Numbered from the stretch's first letter, positions 10,118 to 18,762 are shown. The stretch is DNA of 30,132 bases from Bacteroidetes bacterium QH_10_64_37 (GCA_003023105.1 PXSZ01000016.1:1-30132); one strand, 5' to 3'. Made by a program: numbers and translations. Notes: generated by a model not told the origin, from the sequence alone.

Positions 10118-10885
10118 TCAGGTTCCGTTGCGCTCGACGAAGTATTTCTCCTCGTGGATGGCGTCTTCGTCGAACCCGGCCCGGTGGAGGATGCCCTGCG
10201 CCTTCTCGATCATTTTCGGATGGCCGCAGGTGTAGGCGGCGGTGTCGCCCGGCGCAAATGGAGTTGCGTCCAGGTACTTCCGTAGGATGTCTTCGACTCG
10301 CCCGCACTCTCCGGTCCACTCCGGATCCTCCCACGGGCGGCTCACGGTCGGCACGTACTTGAACCAGTCGACCTGCTCGGCAAGGGACGCGAGCTCATCG
10401 AGGTAAGTGCCCAGCTCCCAGGAGCGGCTCGCCCCGTGCAGCACCAGCATGGGCTCGGGCGCATCGAGGGTGTCCGCGCGAAGGGCCTGCAACTGATCGC
10501 GGACGATGCTGACGTAGGGTCCCACGCCGGTCACCGTTGCCGCCATGAGATGGTAGGAGCAGCTGGGATCGAGCGTGAAGCGGCCCACAATTTTGTCGCG
10601 CATCCAGACCTCCGCGCCCTGCTCCAGGTCCCAGAGCTTCGAGGTCAGGTCTCCTTCGTCGACTCGTTCGATGAAGAATTCCACCTCCGTCGTGCCGGGG
10701 GCAGACGCCACCGAGTAGGGGCGGAGGAGGGGGCGGTCGGTGCCGTCGTCCATCAGTCCGATGGTGGCGTACTGCCCGGGCGTAAAGTCGACCGGCTCGT
10801 CGGCGCGAAGGCGAAAGACGGCCAGCTCCTCCGAAAAGTCTACCCGTTCCAGCAGCGTAAGCCGGCTGTACCGCGAAGTGTCCAT
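10118..10885 (-). CDS. Ferredoxin-NADP(+) reductase family flavoprotein
   Basis: Members move electrons between NADPH and ferredoxin or flavodoxin through bound FAD in the cytoplasm. The 255-residue length matches bacterial Fpr-type reductases. The FAD domain has PGQYATIGL (36-44) and RPYSVAS (55-61), the RxYS motif that contacts the flavin. GDLTSKL (78-84) is the phosphate-binding stretch. The NADP domain has ATVTGVGPYVS (116-126), a variant of the usual ATGTGxAPF, and TAAYTCGHPKMI near residue 220. The C-terminus EKYFVERNGT resembles the family end (EKYW/F). The start ATG at 10885 is clear. Downstream on the same strand is the secreted choice-of-anchor protein, with no obvious functional link. 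The physiological partner cannot be identified here. Confidence 0.88.
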   Translation of the reverse strand: MDTSRYSRLTLLERVDFSEELAVFRLRADEPVDFTPGQYATIGLMDDGTDRPLLRPYSVASAPGTTEVEFFIERVDEGDLTSKLWDLEQGAEVWMRDKIVGRFTLDPSCSYHLMAATVTGVGPYVSIVRDQLQALRADTLDAPEPMLVLHGASRSWELGTYLDELASLAEQVDWFKYVPTVSRPWEDPEWTGECGRVEDILRKYLDATPFAPGDTAAYTCGHPKMIEKAQGILHRAGFDEDAIHEEKYFVERNGT

Positions 10886-11064
10886 CCGACGCGCAACAGC
10901 TTCATGAAAAAGTTAAGCGCAGATTCCGTCCCGACGATGCTGCCGTGGAGATCCTCGGTTCCAAGGCGCTGTACGACATCCCTCCACAGCATAGATGCTA
11001 CCGACAGTCGCAGGTCTGGTTTTTCTCAGCGCACCGTCTGAAGACCGGCGAAAGCCACGAGCCG

Positions 11065-12060
11065 TTATTTGTCTTCAAGCAGCCGCCCAATGAGATCGAC
11101 CGACGACACGTCGTCCGCCTCGGCGTTGAAGCTGGGAACGATACGGTGCCGGAGGACGGGGACGGCCATCCGGCGGATGTCGGCCTCGACGGGGGTCATA
11201 CGTCCTTCGAGGGCCGAGAGCGTCTTCGCCCCCAGGACGAGGTACTGCGACGCCCGCGGGCCCGCGCCGTAGCTCAGGTAGTTGTCGATGAAGTCGGGGG
11301 CGGCGTCGGACTCCGGACGGGTGCGGGTCACCAGCTGCACCGCGTACTCGATGACGTTGTCGGCCACCGGAATCTGCTGCACGAAGTCCTGGTAGGTCTG
11401 CAGCTCCTCGGCCGACATCACCGGGCTCACGTCGGCGAGGGGCCCGGACGTGGTGCTCCGGACCACCTCGGTCTCCTCGTCGAACGAGGGGTAGTCGAGC
11501 CACAGGTTCAGCATGAAGCGGTCGAGCTGCGCTTCGGGCAGGGGATAGGTGCCCTCCTGCTCGATCGGGTTTTGCGTGGCGAGCACAAAGAAGGGGTCGC
11601 CGAGCGTGTGCGTCTCGCCCGCCGCCGTCACGTGCTGCTCCTGCATGGCCTCCAGCAGGGCGGCCTGCGTCTTGGGGGGCGTGCGGTTGATCTCGTCGGC
11701 CAGGATGACGTTGGCGAAGATGGGACCCGCCGCAAACTCGAAGTGGCGTCCGTCGTGGGTTTCCTGAATGATCTCCGTGCCCGTAATGTCGCTGGGCATC
11801 AGGTCCGGAGTGAACTGGATGCGGCTAAAGTCCAGGTCCAGCGCCCCGGCGAGGGTGCGCACGAGGAGCGTCTTGGCGAGGCCGGGCACCCCGATCAAGA
11901 GGGTGTGGCCCCGGGCCATGAGACAGACCACCACCATCTCGATGATGTCCTCCTGCCCGACGATGACCTTGCCAATTTCGTTGCGGAGGCGGTCGTAGGC
12001 CTCACTCAGGTCGTCGAGCGTTTCGGGGTCCTGCGGCGGCGAGGAGGGAGTAGAAGGCAC
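11065..12060 (-). CDS. MoxR family AAA+ ATPase
   Basis: MoxR ATPases act as chaperones that help mature protein complexes, often together with vWA-domain partners. Walker A is GVPGLAKT (57-64), Walker B is VILADEINR (118-126), and the sensor-1 region is ATQNPIEQEGTYPLPEAQLDRF (161-182). DIIEMVVVCLMARGHTLL and the final FNAEADDVSSVDLI are standard for the subgroup. The 331-residue length is typical. The DUF58/vWA/TPR genes that usually follow moxR in Bacteroidota are missing; downstream there is instead the flavin reductase gene after 179 bases. The 216-base upstream gap carries a perfect 14-bp inverted repeat (12119-12132 with 12239-12252) and a TATAAT-like hexamer on this strand at 12148-12153, so the gene probably has its own promoter. 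Confidence 0.93.
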   Translation of the reverse strand: MPSTPSSPPQDPETLDDLSEAYDRLRNEIGKVIVGQEDIIEMVVVCLMARGHTLLIGVPGLAKTLLVRTLAGALDLDFSRIQFTPDLMPSDITGTEIIQETHDGRHFEFAAGPIFANVILADEINRTPPKTQAALLEAMQEQHVTAAGETHTLGDPFFVLATQNPIEQEGTYPLPEAQLDRFMLNLWLDYPSFDEETEVVRSTTSGPLADVSPVMSAEELQTYQDFVQQIPVADNVIEYAVQLVTRTRPESDAAPDFIDNYLSYGAGPRASQYLVLGAKTLSALEGRMTPVEADIRRMAVPVLRHRIVPSFNAEADDVSSVDLIGRLLEDK

Positions 12061-12118
12061 AAGGGTGGGGAGTCGATTCAGAAGCGAGGCCGACCGGACC
12101 GAGAGTGAAGGTTAACGC

Positions 12119-12252
12119 CAGTCGCGGGTTGAAACTCGGAATCTTCGATTATAAGCCAAGAGCGGGAAGTGCACTCCTCGCAATCATTCGATGAGCGACC
12201 GATCAACCGCGTCTATGGCTCAAAATCGCCGGTTTCGCTCAACCCGCGACTG
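12119..12252. repeat. 134-bp segment bounded by a perfect 14-bp inverted repeat
   Basis: Bases 12119-12132 (CAGTCGCGGGTTGA) are the exact reverse complement of 12239-12252. The interior holds an imperfect palindrome at 12162-12181 centred on AGTGCACT, and the moxR -10 candidate. No coding potential is evident. It could be a miniature inverted-repeat element, a regulator target, or a long-stem RNA. No convincing target-site duplication is visible. Confidence 0.6.
12148..12153 (-). promoter_or_regulatory. Possible -10 element for moxR
   Basis: On the minus strand these bases read TATAAT, about 90 bases before the moxR ATG. No convincing TTGACA lies 16-18 bases further upstream, and Bacteroidota promoters often differ from this consensus, so the call is tentative. 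Confidence 0.3.
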
Positions 12253-12276
12253 AGGTAAGGTGAGACGAGCGAGGGA

Positions 12277-13689
12277 TTAGCGGCCCCGCATCGCCGTCAG
12301 TTCCGCTTTGGAAATGCGGACGTCCACGTAGATTTTGTCTCGAAGCTGGTCGGTCCACTCGCGCATCTGTCGGCGTCGCTTGTCGCGGAGGGCGAGTTGG
12401 CGAATGCGCTCGTAGTCCTTGTCGAGACTCATCCGGTGGGCCGGGACGCGACGCTCGAGGAGGACGATGTGGTAGGCTTGGTCCTCATTTAGCAGTTGCA
12501 CCTTGGACGGTTTGCTGATGTCGCCCGGCTCCAGCGTCCGAAGGGTCTGTTTCCAGGAGGGGCCGAGACGACTCAGCACGAGGTCGCGCGTGCCGGACTG
12601 CGGATCGGTGACGCGACCCCCGTTCTCGGCGGTCCGCTCGTCTTCCGAATGGCGGCGCGCCATCAGTTCGAAGGATGCGTCCGAATCGTTGAGGAGCGTG
12701 TCGCGGACCGCACGCAGATACTTTTTCGCCCGTTCCCCGCTCGGCGAATCGGGCTTGATGAGGATGTGATGGAGGTCGACGGTGCTTCCGTCCTTCGAGT
12801 CGATGCGAAGAATGTGGTACCCATTCTGGCTGTCGTTGTAAAAGACCTGCGAGACCTTGCCGACCGGCGTGCGCGCGGCGACGGCGGCGAACTCGGGGAC
12901 GAGATCGTTTAGGTCCACGTTGTTGAGGGCGCCGGACGCCGTGCCGGCAGCGCCGGGGGCCGAAAACTGGCGGGCCATGGCCTCGAAGGACGCGCCCTCG
13001 TTAACGATCGAGTCGCGGATGGAGGTAATGAGCGACTTGGCCTCCTGGCTGGCCTCCTTCGAGGGCTTCGGGTACCGCACGATGTGGGACATCCGAGCGG
13101 TCTTCGGGACGCGGGGGAGAGAGTCCTGGGGAGTCTCCTCGAACCACTGACGCACCTCGCTGGGTGTGATGTTGATGTTCTGCCTGCGCTTCTGCTGCAG
13201 TTTTTGCGCCAGGATCTGCCCGCGCAGGTTCTCCCGGAACTGTTCCTTGATTTCGAGAATGCTCTTGCCGTAGGCCTGCTCCAGCCGTTCCTGTCCTCCC
13301 GCGCGCTGCTTCAGCTGCTCAATTCGCCGGTTGAGTTGGTTGGTCAGCTGCTGGTCGGTCACGGTGATGGTCGTGTCGCGCCGGGCCTTCTCGGCGATGA
13401 GTTTCTGGTCGACCAGCTGCTGGAGCCCGGTCATCCACAGGTCGTCGGAGTACGAGACGTTTTGCTGCTGGGTCTGCCGCTGTACGAGCTGGTCGACCTC
13501 GGACTTGAGGATAATGTTGTCGCCGACGACGGCCGCGATGCGATCCACCACGCGGGCGTTCTGGGCGTACGCGGGCGGCGCGGCCAGGCCCGTGATGAGA
13601 AGCACGAGGGCTCCGAGGAGAAGGCCTCCGATGGAGGACCGGGACAGGGGGAATGCGGAAATGCGGTGGGGCATGCGGGGAAAACACAT
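12277..13689 (-). CDS. SurA-like periplasmic peptidyl-prolyl isomerase/chaperone
   Basis: SurA-type proteins escort unfolded outer-membrane proteins through the periplasm. A signal peptide (LLLGALVLLITGLAAPPAYAQ) precedes the SurA N-terminal domain (VVDRIAAVVGDNIILKSEVDQLV, about residues 45-190). Two parvulin-like domains follow: one at about 200-305 (MSHIVRYP ... NGYHILRID) and one at about 310-410 (LHHILIKP ... ELMARRHSED). The C-terminal helix IRQLALRDKRRRQMREWTDQLRD is typical. The 470-residue length matches SurA. ATGs at 13689 and 13674 are both possible starts; the latter gives MPHRISAF. It is the third of three foldase genes on this strand, 39 bases after the second, which suggests co-transcription. 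Confidence 0.93.
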   Translation of the reverse strand: MCFPRMPHRISAFPLSRSSIGGLLLGALVLLITGLAAPPAYAQNARVVDRIAAVVGDNIILKSEVDQLVQRQTQQQNVSYSDDLWMTGLQQLVDQKLIAEKARRDTTITVTDQQLTNQLNRRIEQLKQRAGGQERLEQAYGKSILEIKEQFRENLRGQILAQKLQQKRRQNINITPSEVRQWFEETPQDSLPRVPKTARMSHIVRYPKPSKEASQEAKSLITSIRDSIVNEGASFEAMARQFSAPGAAGTASGALNNVDLNDLVPEFAAVAARTPVGKVSQVFYNDSQNGYHILRIDSKDGSTVDLHHILIKPDSPSGERAKKYLRAVRDTLLNDSDASFELMARRHSEDERTAENGGRVTDPQSGTRDLVLSRLGPSWKQTLRTLEPGDISKPSKVQLLNEDQAYHIVLLERRVPAHRMSLDKDYERIRQLALRDKRRRQMREWTDQLRDKIYVDVRISKAELTAMRGR

Positions 13690-13728
13690 GTTCGAGGAAC
13701 GACGAGCAAGCCGCGGTGGAGCGGTGGC

Positions 13729-14607
13729 TCAGGGTGTTTCGATCGCACCGTCGGCCTGCGCTTGGCTACGGAGGCGTTGAACCTCGTGGGCATACATCTG
13801 TTTCCGGGCGCGAATGCGGAGGCGGCGGCGGATTTCGGGCTCGATCCACTTGAGCTTCGGGTCCGCCCCCTCCGGAAGGCGGCGGTCGAGCCGGAGGACG
13901 TGGTACCGGCCGTTGGCGTCCAAAACTGGGGCAGCGTCCCCTTCCTCCAAGCGACCGAGCACCTCTTCGAGAAACGGGAGCTGCCGCGTCAGGCGGCTCA
14001 CGGGCAGGAAGCGTTGAGACAATCGGTAGGCTTGGGTGGTGTCTGCGGCGTGGGTTCGCACGAGGCCCCTCCAGGTCGAGTCGGATTGGGGCGGGAGCGT
14101 GCGGAGGGTCTGCCGGGCGGTCTGTGCCGCCGCGCGGCGGGCCGTGGAGAGGTACCGAACGCGCACGTAGGGCTCGCGGAGACTCAGTTGCTCCTTGTGC
14201 CGCTCGAAGTAGGTGCGTACCTCCGAGGAGGAGGGCGTCCGGTCCGTCTCTCTGTAGAGCCGGGTTTTCAGGGCTGAGACGAGAACCGACCGTCGCTGGC
14301 GCTCCAGTTGCTGCTGTACGGAATCGACCGATTGGAGATTGAGCCGCTCGGCCTCCCGGTACAGGAGCGTGCGGGTGACCCACTGATCGATGACCTGCTG
14401 GCGCGCCGCCGCAGAGTCGCGCGCAGGTCCCATGTCGGCGAGCATGCGGCTGAGGTCGTCCTGGGTCAAGTAGTGCGACCCCACGCGGGCGACGTACGAA
14501 GAGGGCGGGTCGTTCGACTGGCACCCGGTCCCGAGGGCGAGGACGAGGAGTCCCCCGATGAGAAGGGCGAGACGGTGGGCACTGGTGGAGAGGGCGGGAA
14601 AACGCAT
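13729..14607 (-). CDS. SurA/PpiC-like periplasmic lipoprotein foldase
   Basis: The start at 14607 is chosen because it gives a lipoprotein signal (MRFPALSTSAHRLALLIGGL, lipobox GTGC, lipidated Cys29). The frame is open further upstream to 14763, but that part does not look like a signal. The mature part begins YVARVGSHYLTQDDLSRML, the usual SurA/PpiC N-terminal opening, followed by VIDQWVTRTLLYREAERL. A parvulin-like region (VRVRYLSTAR ... FLEEVLGRLEEGDAAPVLDANGRYHVLRLDRRLPEG) is weakly conserved; the SHIL motif is replaced by VRYLST, so isomerase activity may be lost and the protein may act as a holdase. It is 292 residues long and sits between two larger foldase genes. Confidence 0.83.
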   Translation of the reverse strand: MRFPALSTSAHRLALLIGGLLVLALGTGCQSNDPPSSYVARVGSHYLTQDDLSRMLADMGPARDSAAARQQVIDQWVTRTLLYREAERLNLQSVDSVQQQLERQRRSVLVSALKTRLYRETDRTPSSSEVRTYFERHKEQLSLREPYVRVRYLSTARRAAAQTARQTLRTLPPQSDSTWRGLVRTHAADTTQAYRLSQRFLPVSRLTRQLPFLEEVLGRLEEGDAAPVLDANGRYHVLRLDRRLPEGADPKLKWIEPEIRRRLRIRARKQMYAHEVQRLRSQAQADGAIETP

Positions 14608-14842
14608 TCGACGACGTGCTGAGTCGGGGGCCGTTACTGGAGGTCGCTCCCGGGTTCGGGAATAGGAAAGAGGATGAAGGGTCGAGGGTCGTGGGGGACG
14701 GAGGCCTCTACGGGGCCGTGAAAAAGTGCCGACCGTGTGAGCGTTTGGGGAAAGGAAGAACACATGTCCCGAACCCCATCGGAATCGGAGCGTGGGGGCG
14801 CGGGGGCTGTTCTGTACAGGAAGCTACCTGGGGGCGATGTGC

Positions 14843-14878
14843 AATACGAAATACGCAGCCCGCACTCCGATTCGTATT
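14843..14878. repeat. Heptamer pair and inverted repeat in the intergenic gap
   Basis: Two tandem heptamers AATACGA and AATACGC (14843-14856) are followed by an inverted copy TTCGTATT (14871-14878). The first eight bases (14843-14850) can pair with this copy around a 20-base loop. The rest of the 297-base gap between the first and second foldase genes (14608-14904) holds no gene that I can support. Confidence 0.5.
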
Positions 14879-14904
14879 CTCCCTCCGCTTGAAAATCGTG
14901 AGGG

Positions 14905-16908
14905 CTACGGGGCTGACGGTAAATCCTCGAATGGAGGGCGAAGGCGGTCCGGATACGTTTCGGCGTTGTACCGATCTCGCAGCCGCTGGATCACCTGCTG
15001 CTCGTAGGTCTGCTGATAATCCTGCACGACGCTGCTTCGCGCCTCCGCGAAACTTTTGGGGCGAGGAGCGAGGCGCGTGTCGCGAATCATGAGGAGCCAC
15101 TCGTCGTCCTGGGCCGTTGGGCCCACCGGCTTCCCGTCGGCGGCGGAGCGCACCGGCCGGTAAACTTCGGGGGAGCGGTCGGTGACGAACACGGTATCGG
15201 CCGAGACGAGCGAGTCCTCAGCGGCCGCCTGCACGGTCGCTCGGAGCGACCGGTCCGTCTCGTAGGCCCGCTTGGGGGGAGCCAGCAGCGAGTCGGCGGG
15301 TGCGCGGAGCACGACCGTCCGGATGCGTTCCGGGAACCGATACCGGTCTTGATGTTGCCGGTAGGTTTTTCGCAGGCCCGCCGTGTCCTGCGCAGCGGCG
15401 GTCCAGACCGAGTCCTGCATGTAGCGGAAGAGAAGCGTCCCCTCGCGGTATTTTTTGATCTCCCGAGCCAGGACCGGGTCGCGCTGGGTACGACGGGAGA
15501 CGGCGTACTGGATTGCCTTTTCATTCAAAAACGATTCGATGAGACCCGCGGCCGTCATCTGGGCCCCGCCGTCGGTCTGCATCAGGTGCCGCGCCATCTG
15601 CCCCACGGTGTAGGTGGAGTCGCCCAGCGTTGCCACCTCGGACGTCCGAAGTGCCGAGGAGTCGGGGAGGGAGAGGAGCGGGCGGGCAAGGGAGTCGACC
15701 GAGGCCGTGCCCACCGCGTCGAGAAGGCGGGTCGTGTCCACCGTAATTCGTTCTCGCGCACGCACCTGGTGGGCGAACGCTCGCTTGCGCCGTTCCACCC
15801 GAGGTTGGCCGGTGACCTTCTTCTTGAGGGCGTCGTAGGCCTCCTCGAAAGAGTTTCGTTCCTGGCGACCGGTGAGCTTGAGGAGGTGGTGGCCAAAGCG
15901 ACTCCGAACGACCTCTGAAACGGCGCCCACGGTATCCATGGACGCGACGACCGGTCGGAGGCTTGGGGGGAGGGACTGCGGATTGACTGTGCCCAGCGCG
16001 CCACCCTTTGCAGCCGACCGGGGATCCTCGGAGTGCTTCCGGGCCGCTGCCGAGAATGGGATGTCGCCGGTCCGGATCTCCGTGCGGAGCGAGTCGAGGA
16101 ACTGTCGAGCTGCGGCGGTGTCCCCCCTCGGCCGGCGCAGGATGTGGGAGAGACGAACGGGGAGCTGCGCCGGACGCGTGTCGTGCACCTTGAGGATGTG
16201 GTAGCCGTACTTCGTGCGAAACACGTCGCTGACCTGTCCGGGAGCGAGTGCGTACATTCGCTCCTCAAACGGCTCCACGATCTGTCCCGCCCGGATGTAG
16301 CCCATGCGGCCCCGGTACCCGCGACTTTCCTTCTTGCGGGCGGAGGGGTCCTCCGAGTTTCGGTAGGCAAGCTCGGCGAACGGCACGCCTCGATCGAGCG
16401 AGTCCGCAATCTTCTGAATCGTGCGGTAGGCGGAAAGGGTGTCTTGATTCGTCGGCGTGCGAATCAGAATGTGACTCACCTCCACCGCCTGCCGGCGGCG
16501 CTCGTACAGGGTGCGCACCACCGGTTCGTACACCTCCTCCCGCATCACGCGGGGCCGCGCCAGCTCCTGACGATAGTTGTACACGTCCTTCTGAATGCTG
16601 GAGAGGGTGTCCAGCCCGGCGTCGCGGGCGGCGCGCACCTTCAGGCAATAGTTCAGGTACTGATCGAGGAAGTCGCGGTACGCGCTGAGGGAGGTGTCGG
16701 CGGCGTTTTTCCGCCCGCCCACCGACGCGGCAAAGGCAGAGTCCAGCTCGGTCTGGGTAATTTCAGTGCCGGCGTACCGGGCGACGACCGTGTTTTTGGA
16801 CGACGACGAAGTCTCCGCTCCCGAACCGCCGGTCTGCTGGGGGCCGCTGCAGGCGGCACAGAGGCCGATGAAGAGAAGAAGACTGATTGCGGTTCTCGGA
16901 CGAATCAT
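14905..16908 (-). CDS. Large two-parvulin-domain lipoprotein foldase (SurA/PpiD-like)
   Basis: The ATG at 16908 gives a lipoprotein signal (MIRPRTAISLLLFIGLCAAC, Cys20). The frame is open much further upstream, antisense to gltX, but that part is not protein-like. The mature protein begins VVARYAGTEITQTELDSAF, the SurA-type opening. The first parvulin domain is at about residues 140-245 (VEVSHILIRTP, FAELAYRNSEDP, GRMGYIRAGQIVEPFEE, YGYHILKVHDTR). The second is at about 250-355 (VRLSHILRRPRGD, FSAAARKHSEDPRSAAKGGALG, FGHHLLKLTGR). A roughly 300-residue C-terminal helical region follows and ends near QVIQRLRDRYNAETYPDRL. Its 667 residues exceed SurA and resemble the large PPIases of Bacteroidota. 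It is the first gene of the foldase set and the promoter should lie in 16909-17265. Confidence 0.9.
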   Translation of the reverse strand: MIRPRTAISLLLFIGLCAACSGPQQTGGSGAETSSSSKNTVVARYAGTEITQTELDSAFAASVGGRKNAADTSLSAYRDFLDQYLNYCLKVRAARDAGLDTLSSIQKDVYNYRQELARPRVMREEVYEPVVRTLYERRRQAVEVSHILIRTPTNQDTLSAYRTIQKIADSLDRGVPFAELAYRNSEDPSARKKESRGYRGRMGYIRAGQIVEPFEERMYALAPGQVSDVFRTKYGYHILKVHDTRPAQLPVRLSHILRRPRGDTAAARQFLDSLRTEIRTGDIPFSAAARKHSEDPRSAAKGGALGTVNPQSLPPSLRPVVASMDTVGAVSEVVRSRFGHHLLKLTGRQERNSFEEAYDALKKKVTGQPRVERRKRAFAHQVRARERITVDTTRLLDAVGTASVDSLARPLLSLPDSSALRTSEVATLGDSTYTVGQMARHLMQTDGGAQMTAAGLIESFLNEKAIQYAVSRRTQRDPVLAREIKKYREGTLLFRYMQDSVWTAAAQDTAGLRKTYRQHQDRYRFPERIRTVVLRAPADSLLAPPKRAYETDRSLRATVQAAAEDSLVSADTVFVTDRSPEVYRPVRSAADGKPVGPTAQDDEWLLMIRDTRLAPRPKSFAEARSSVVQDYQQTYEQQVIQRLRDRYNAETYPDRLRPPFEDLPSAP

Positions 16909-16985
16909 GAACGCAGGAGGATTGTCGGGAGGAACCGACGGGCGACTCTCGTTCCGGTGTGGTGGGCAAAGATTGAGCCGGAACG

Positions 16986-17015
16986 TACCCATGCTATCGA
17001 TACCCATACTATCGA
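16986..17015. repeat. Tandem 15-bp direct repeat in the foldase/gltX divergent promoter region
   Basis: TACCCATGCTATCGA (16986-17000) is followed at once by TACCCATACTATCGA (17001-17015), with one mismatch in 15. It lies 78-107 bases upstream of the first foldase gene within the 357-base divergent gap (16909-17265), so a regulator-binding pair is plausible. Nothing else in the gap could be assigned. Confidence 0.6.
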
Positions 17016-17265
17016 ATCGACCTCGCAGAATGCAACCTGTTGGGAAGAACTGCACTCGGGATTGATATACACCAGGCCCTTTCCCGCACGGACGAGCCGG
17101 ACTGAGGCGGCGCCGGGCTTCGCAAAGCCCCGGACAATTCCGCGCCGCAGGGGAACCGGGGGGAGGGCGCGTTCTACAAATCGTGGTTTTCCAAAACGTC
17201 GGCGTCTCTCGCAGGCCCACTCCCATTCTTCTCGCCACTTCCGGAACTGACCTTCGCTCCGCACA

Positions 17266-18762
17266 ATGGCCTCCGATGCTCCTATCCGCGTTCGTTTTGC
17301 CCCGAGCCCGACCGGCCGCCTTCACATCGGCGGGCTGCGGACGGCGCTCTACAACTATCTCTTTGCCCGCAGGCACGACGGCGACTTCGTGCTGCGGATC
17401 GAAGACACGGATCGGGCCCGCTACGTGCCGGGGGCCGAGGACGACATCCGCGAGGCGCTCTCGTGGGGGGGGCTCGACTACGACGAGGGCCCCGAGCAGG
17501 GCGGCGACTACGCGCCGTATCGTCAGTCCGAACGGACCGAGCGTTACCGAAAGTACGCCCGGAAGCTCATTGGGGCGGGGCGGGCCTACTACGCGTTCGA
17601 CACGGAAGCGGAGCTCGAAGCGATGCGCGATGAGCACGGGGCGTACGACGTGACGACGCGTCGGCAGATGCGCAACTCCCTGACTCTGGCTGCCGACGAG
17701 ATGGAGCGTCTCTTTGAAGAGAAAGACTACGTCATTCGGCTCAAGGTGCCGCGGCAAGAGACCGTCCAGTTCGACGACATCGTTCACGGGGGCGTGTCGT
17801 TCGCCACCTCGGAAATCGACGACCAGGTGCTCCTCAAGTCCGACGGGATGCCCACCTACCACCTCGCCAACATCGTCGACGACCACCTAATGGACATCTC
17901 ACACGTCATTCGGGGCGAGGAGTGGCTGTCGTCGACCCCGAAGCACGTGCTGATGTACGAGGCGCTGGGATGGACCCCGCCCACCTTTGCACACCTGCCC
18001 CTCATTCTGAGCCCCGACGGTAGTCGGGATCAAGCCCCCGACAGCGGTCGAGGCGGAAAGCTCTCGAAGCGGGACGCAAACGAGCTCGGCATTCCCGTCT
18101 ACGTGACCGACTACCGGGAGGCCGGCTACGAGCCGGGGGCACTCCTCAACTTCCTGGCCCTGCTGGGATGGAGCCCCGGCACCGAGGAAGAGCTCTTCTC
18201 GCTCGACGAGATGGTCGACGCCTTTAGTCTCGACCGCGTGGGGACGAGCGGCGTGCAGTTCGACCTCGACAAGCTCCACTGGGTCAATGAACACTACGTC
18301 CGAGATCTGTCGGTTGAGACGCTCGCAGCCCGTGCCCGGCCGTACGTTGAAGAGGAGGGCTACGAGGTGAGCGACGAGCGCCTCCAGACCATCTGCTCGC
18401 TCGTGCAGGATCGCATTCAGGTGGTGCCGGAGGTCGTGACGGACAACCGCTACTTCTTCGAGGACCCTGACGAGTACGAGGAGGCCGGTGTCGAAAAGCG
18501 GTGGACCGACGCGTCCGCCGACCTTCTCCGCACCTACGCCAGTCGTCTCGAAGACGTTGCGACGTTCGACACCGAGACGGTCGAAACCGTCCTCCGCGAC
18601 CTTGCCGACGAAAAAGACGTGGGGGCCGGCGCCATCATCCACCCCTCCCGCCTTGCCGTGAGCGGCCGCTCGTACGGCCCCGGCGTGTTCGGTCTGATGG
18701 CCGCCGTCGGCAAGGAGGCCTGCGTTCGCCGGATGCGACGGGCCGCCGACCGTCTTGGGTAA
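17266..18762 (+). CDS. gltX: Glutamyl-tRNA synthetase
   Basis: This class I synthetase charges tRNA-Glu with glutamate in the cytoplasm. The N-terminal [21 protein letters not shown] carries the HIGH-type motif (HIGG, 20-23). [12 protein letters not shown], a [20 protein letters not shown] segment and the KMSKS-type loop KLSKR (265-269) are present, followed by [13 protein letters not shown] and a C-terminal anticodon-binding helical domain. The 498 residues fit the family. Between ILSPDG and GKLSKR there is an extra stretch of about ten residues ([11 protein letters not shown]), encoded by a double-palindrome element at 18012-18053 that is also found in the btuB-like gene. Whether the enzyme is discriminating, or also charges tRNA-Gln, cannot be decided from this window. 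Confidence 0.97.
   Translation: MASDAPIRVRFAPSPTGRLHIGGLRTALYNYLFARRHDGDFVLRIEDTDRARYVPGAEDDIREALSWGGLDYDEGPEQGGDYAPYRQSERTERYRKYARKLIGAGRAYYAFDTEAELEAMRDEHGAYDVTTRRQMRNSLTLAADEMERLFEEKDYVIRLKVPRQETVQFDDIVHGGVSFATSEIDDQVLLKSDGMPTYHLANIVDDHLMDISHVIRGEEWLSSTPKHVLMYEALGWTPPTFAHLPLILSPDGSRDQAPDSGRGGKLSKRDANELGIPVYVTDYREAGYEPGALLNFLALLGWSPGTEEELFSLDEMVDAFSLDRVGTSGVQFDLDKLHWVNEHYVRDLSVETLAARARPYVEEEGYEVSDERLQTICSLVQDRIQVVPEVVTDNRYFFEDPDEYEEAGVEKRWTDASADLLRTYASRLEDVATFDTETVETVLRDLADEKDVGAGAIIHPSRLAVSGRSYGPGVFGLMAAVGKEACVRRMRRAADRLG
18012..18053. repeat. Copy 1 of an in-frame palindromic coding element (inside gltX)
   Basis: It consists of two adjacent hairpins. CCCGAC-GGTA-GTCGGG (18013-18028) is perfect; the second is CGAC-AGCG-GTCG. 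The segment matches 28389-28430 at about 32 of 42 positions, with the first 15 bases (CCCCGACGGTAGTCG) identical. It adds residues directly before the KLSKR loop without breaking the frame. Confidence 0.7.

Noticed and set aside
10945..12108. 387-codon open frame antisense to moxR
   Set aside because: The minus strand encodes a textbook MoxR ATPase; the plus-strand translation is a GC-driven shadow.
16909..17886. Upstream extension of the large foldase reading frame (326 extra codons on the minus strand)
   Set aside because: It runs antisense through the divergent promoter region and gltX, has no signal or domain text, and the ATG at 16908 gives a perfect lipoprotein start.
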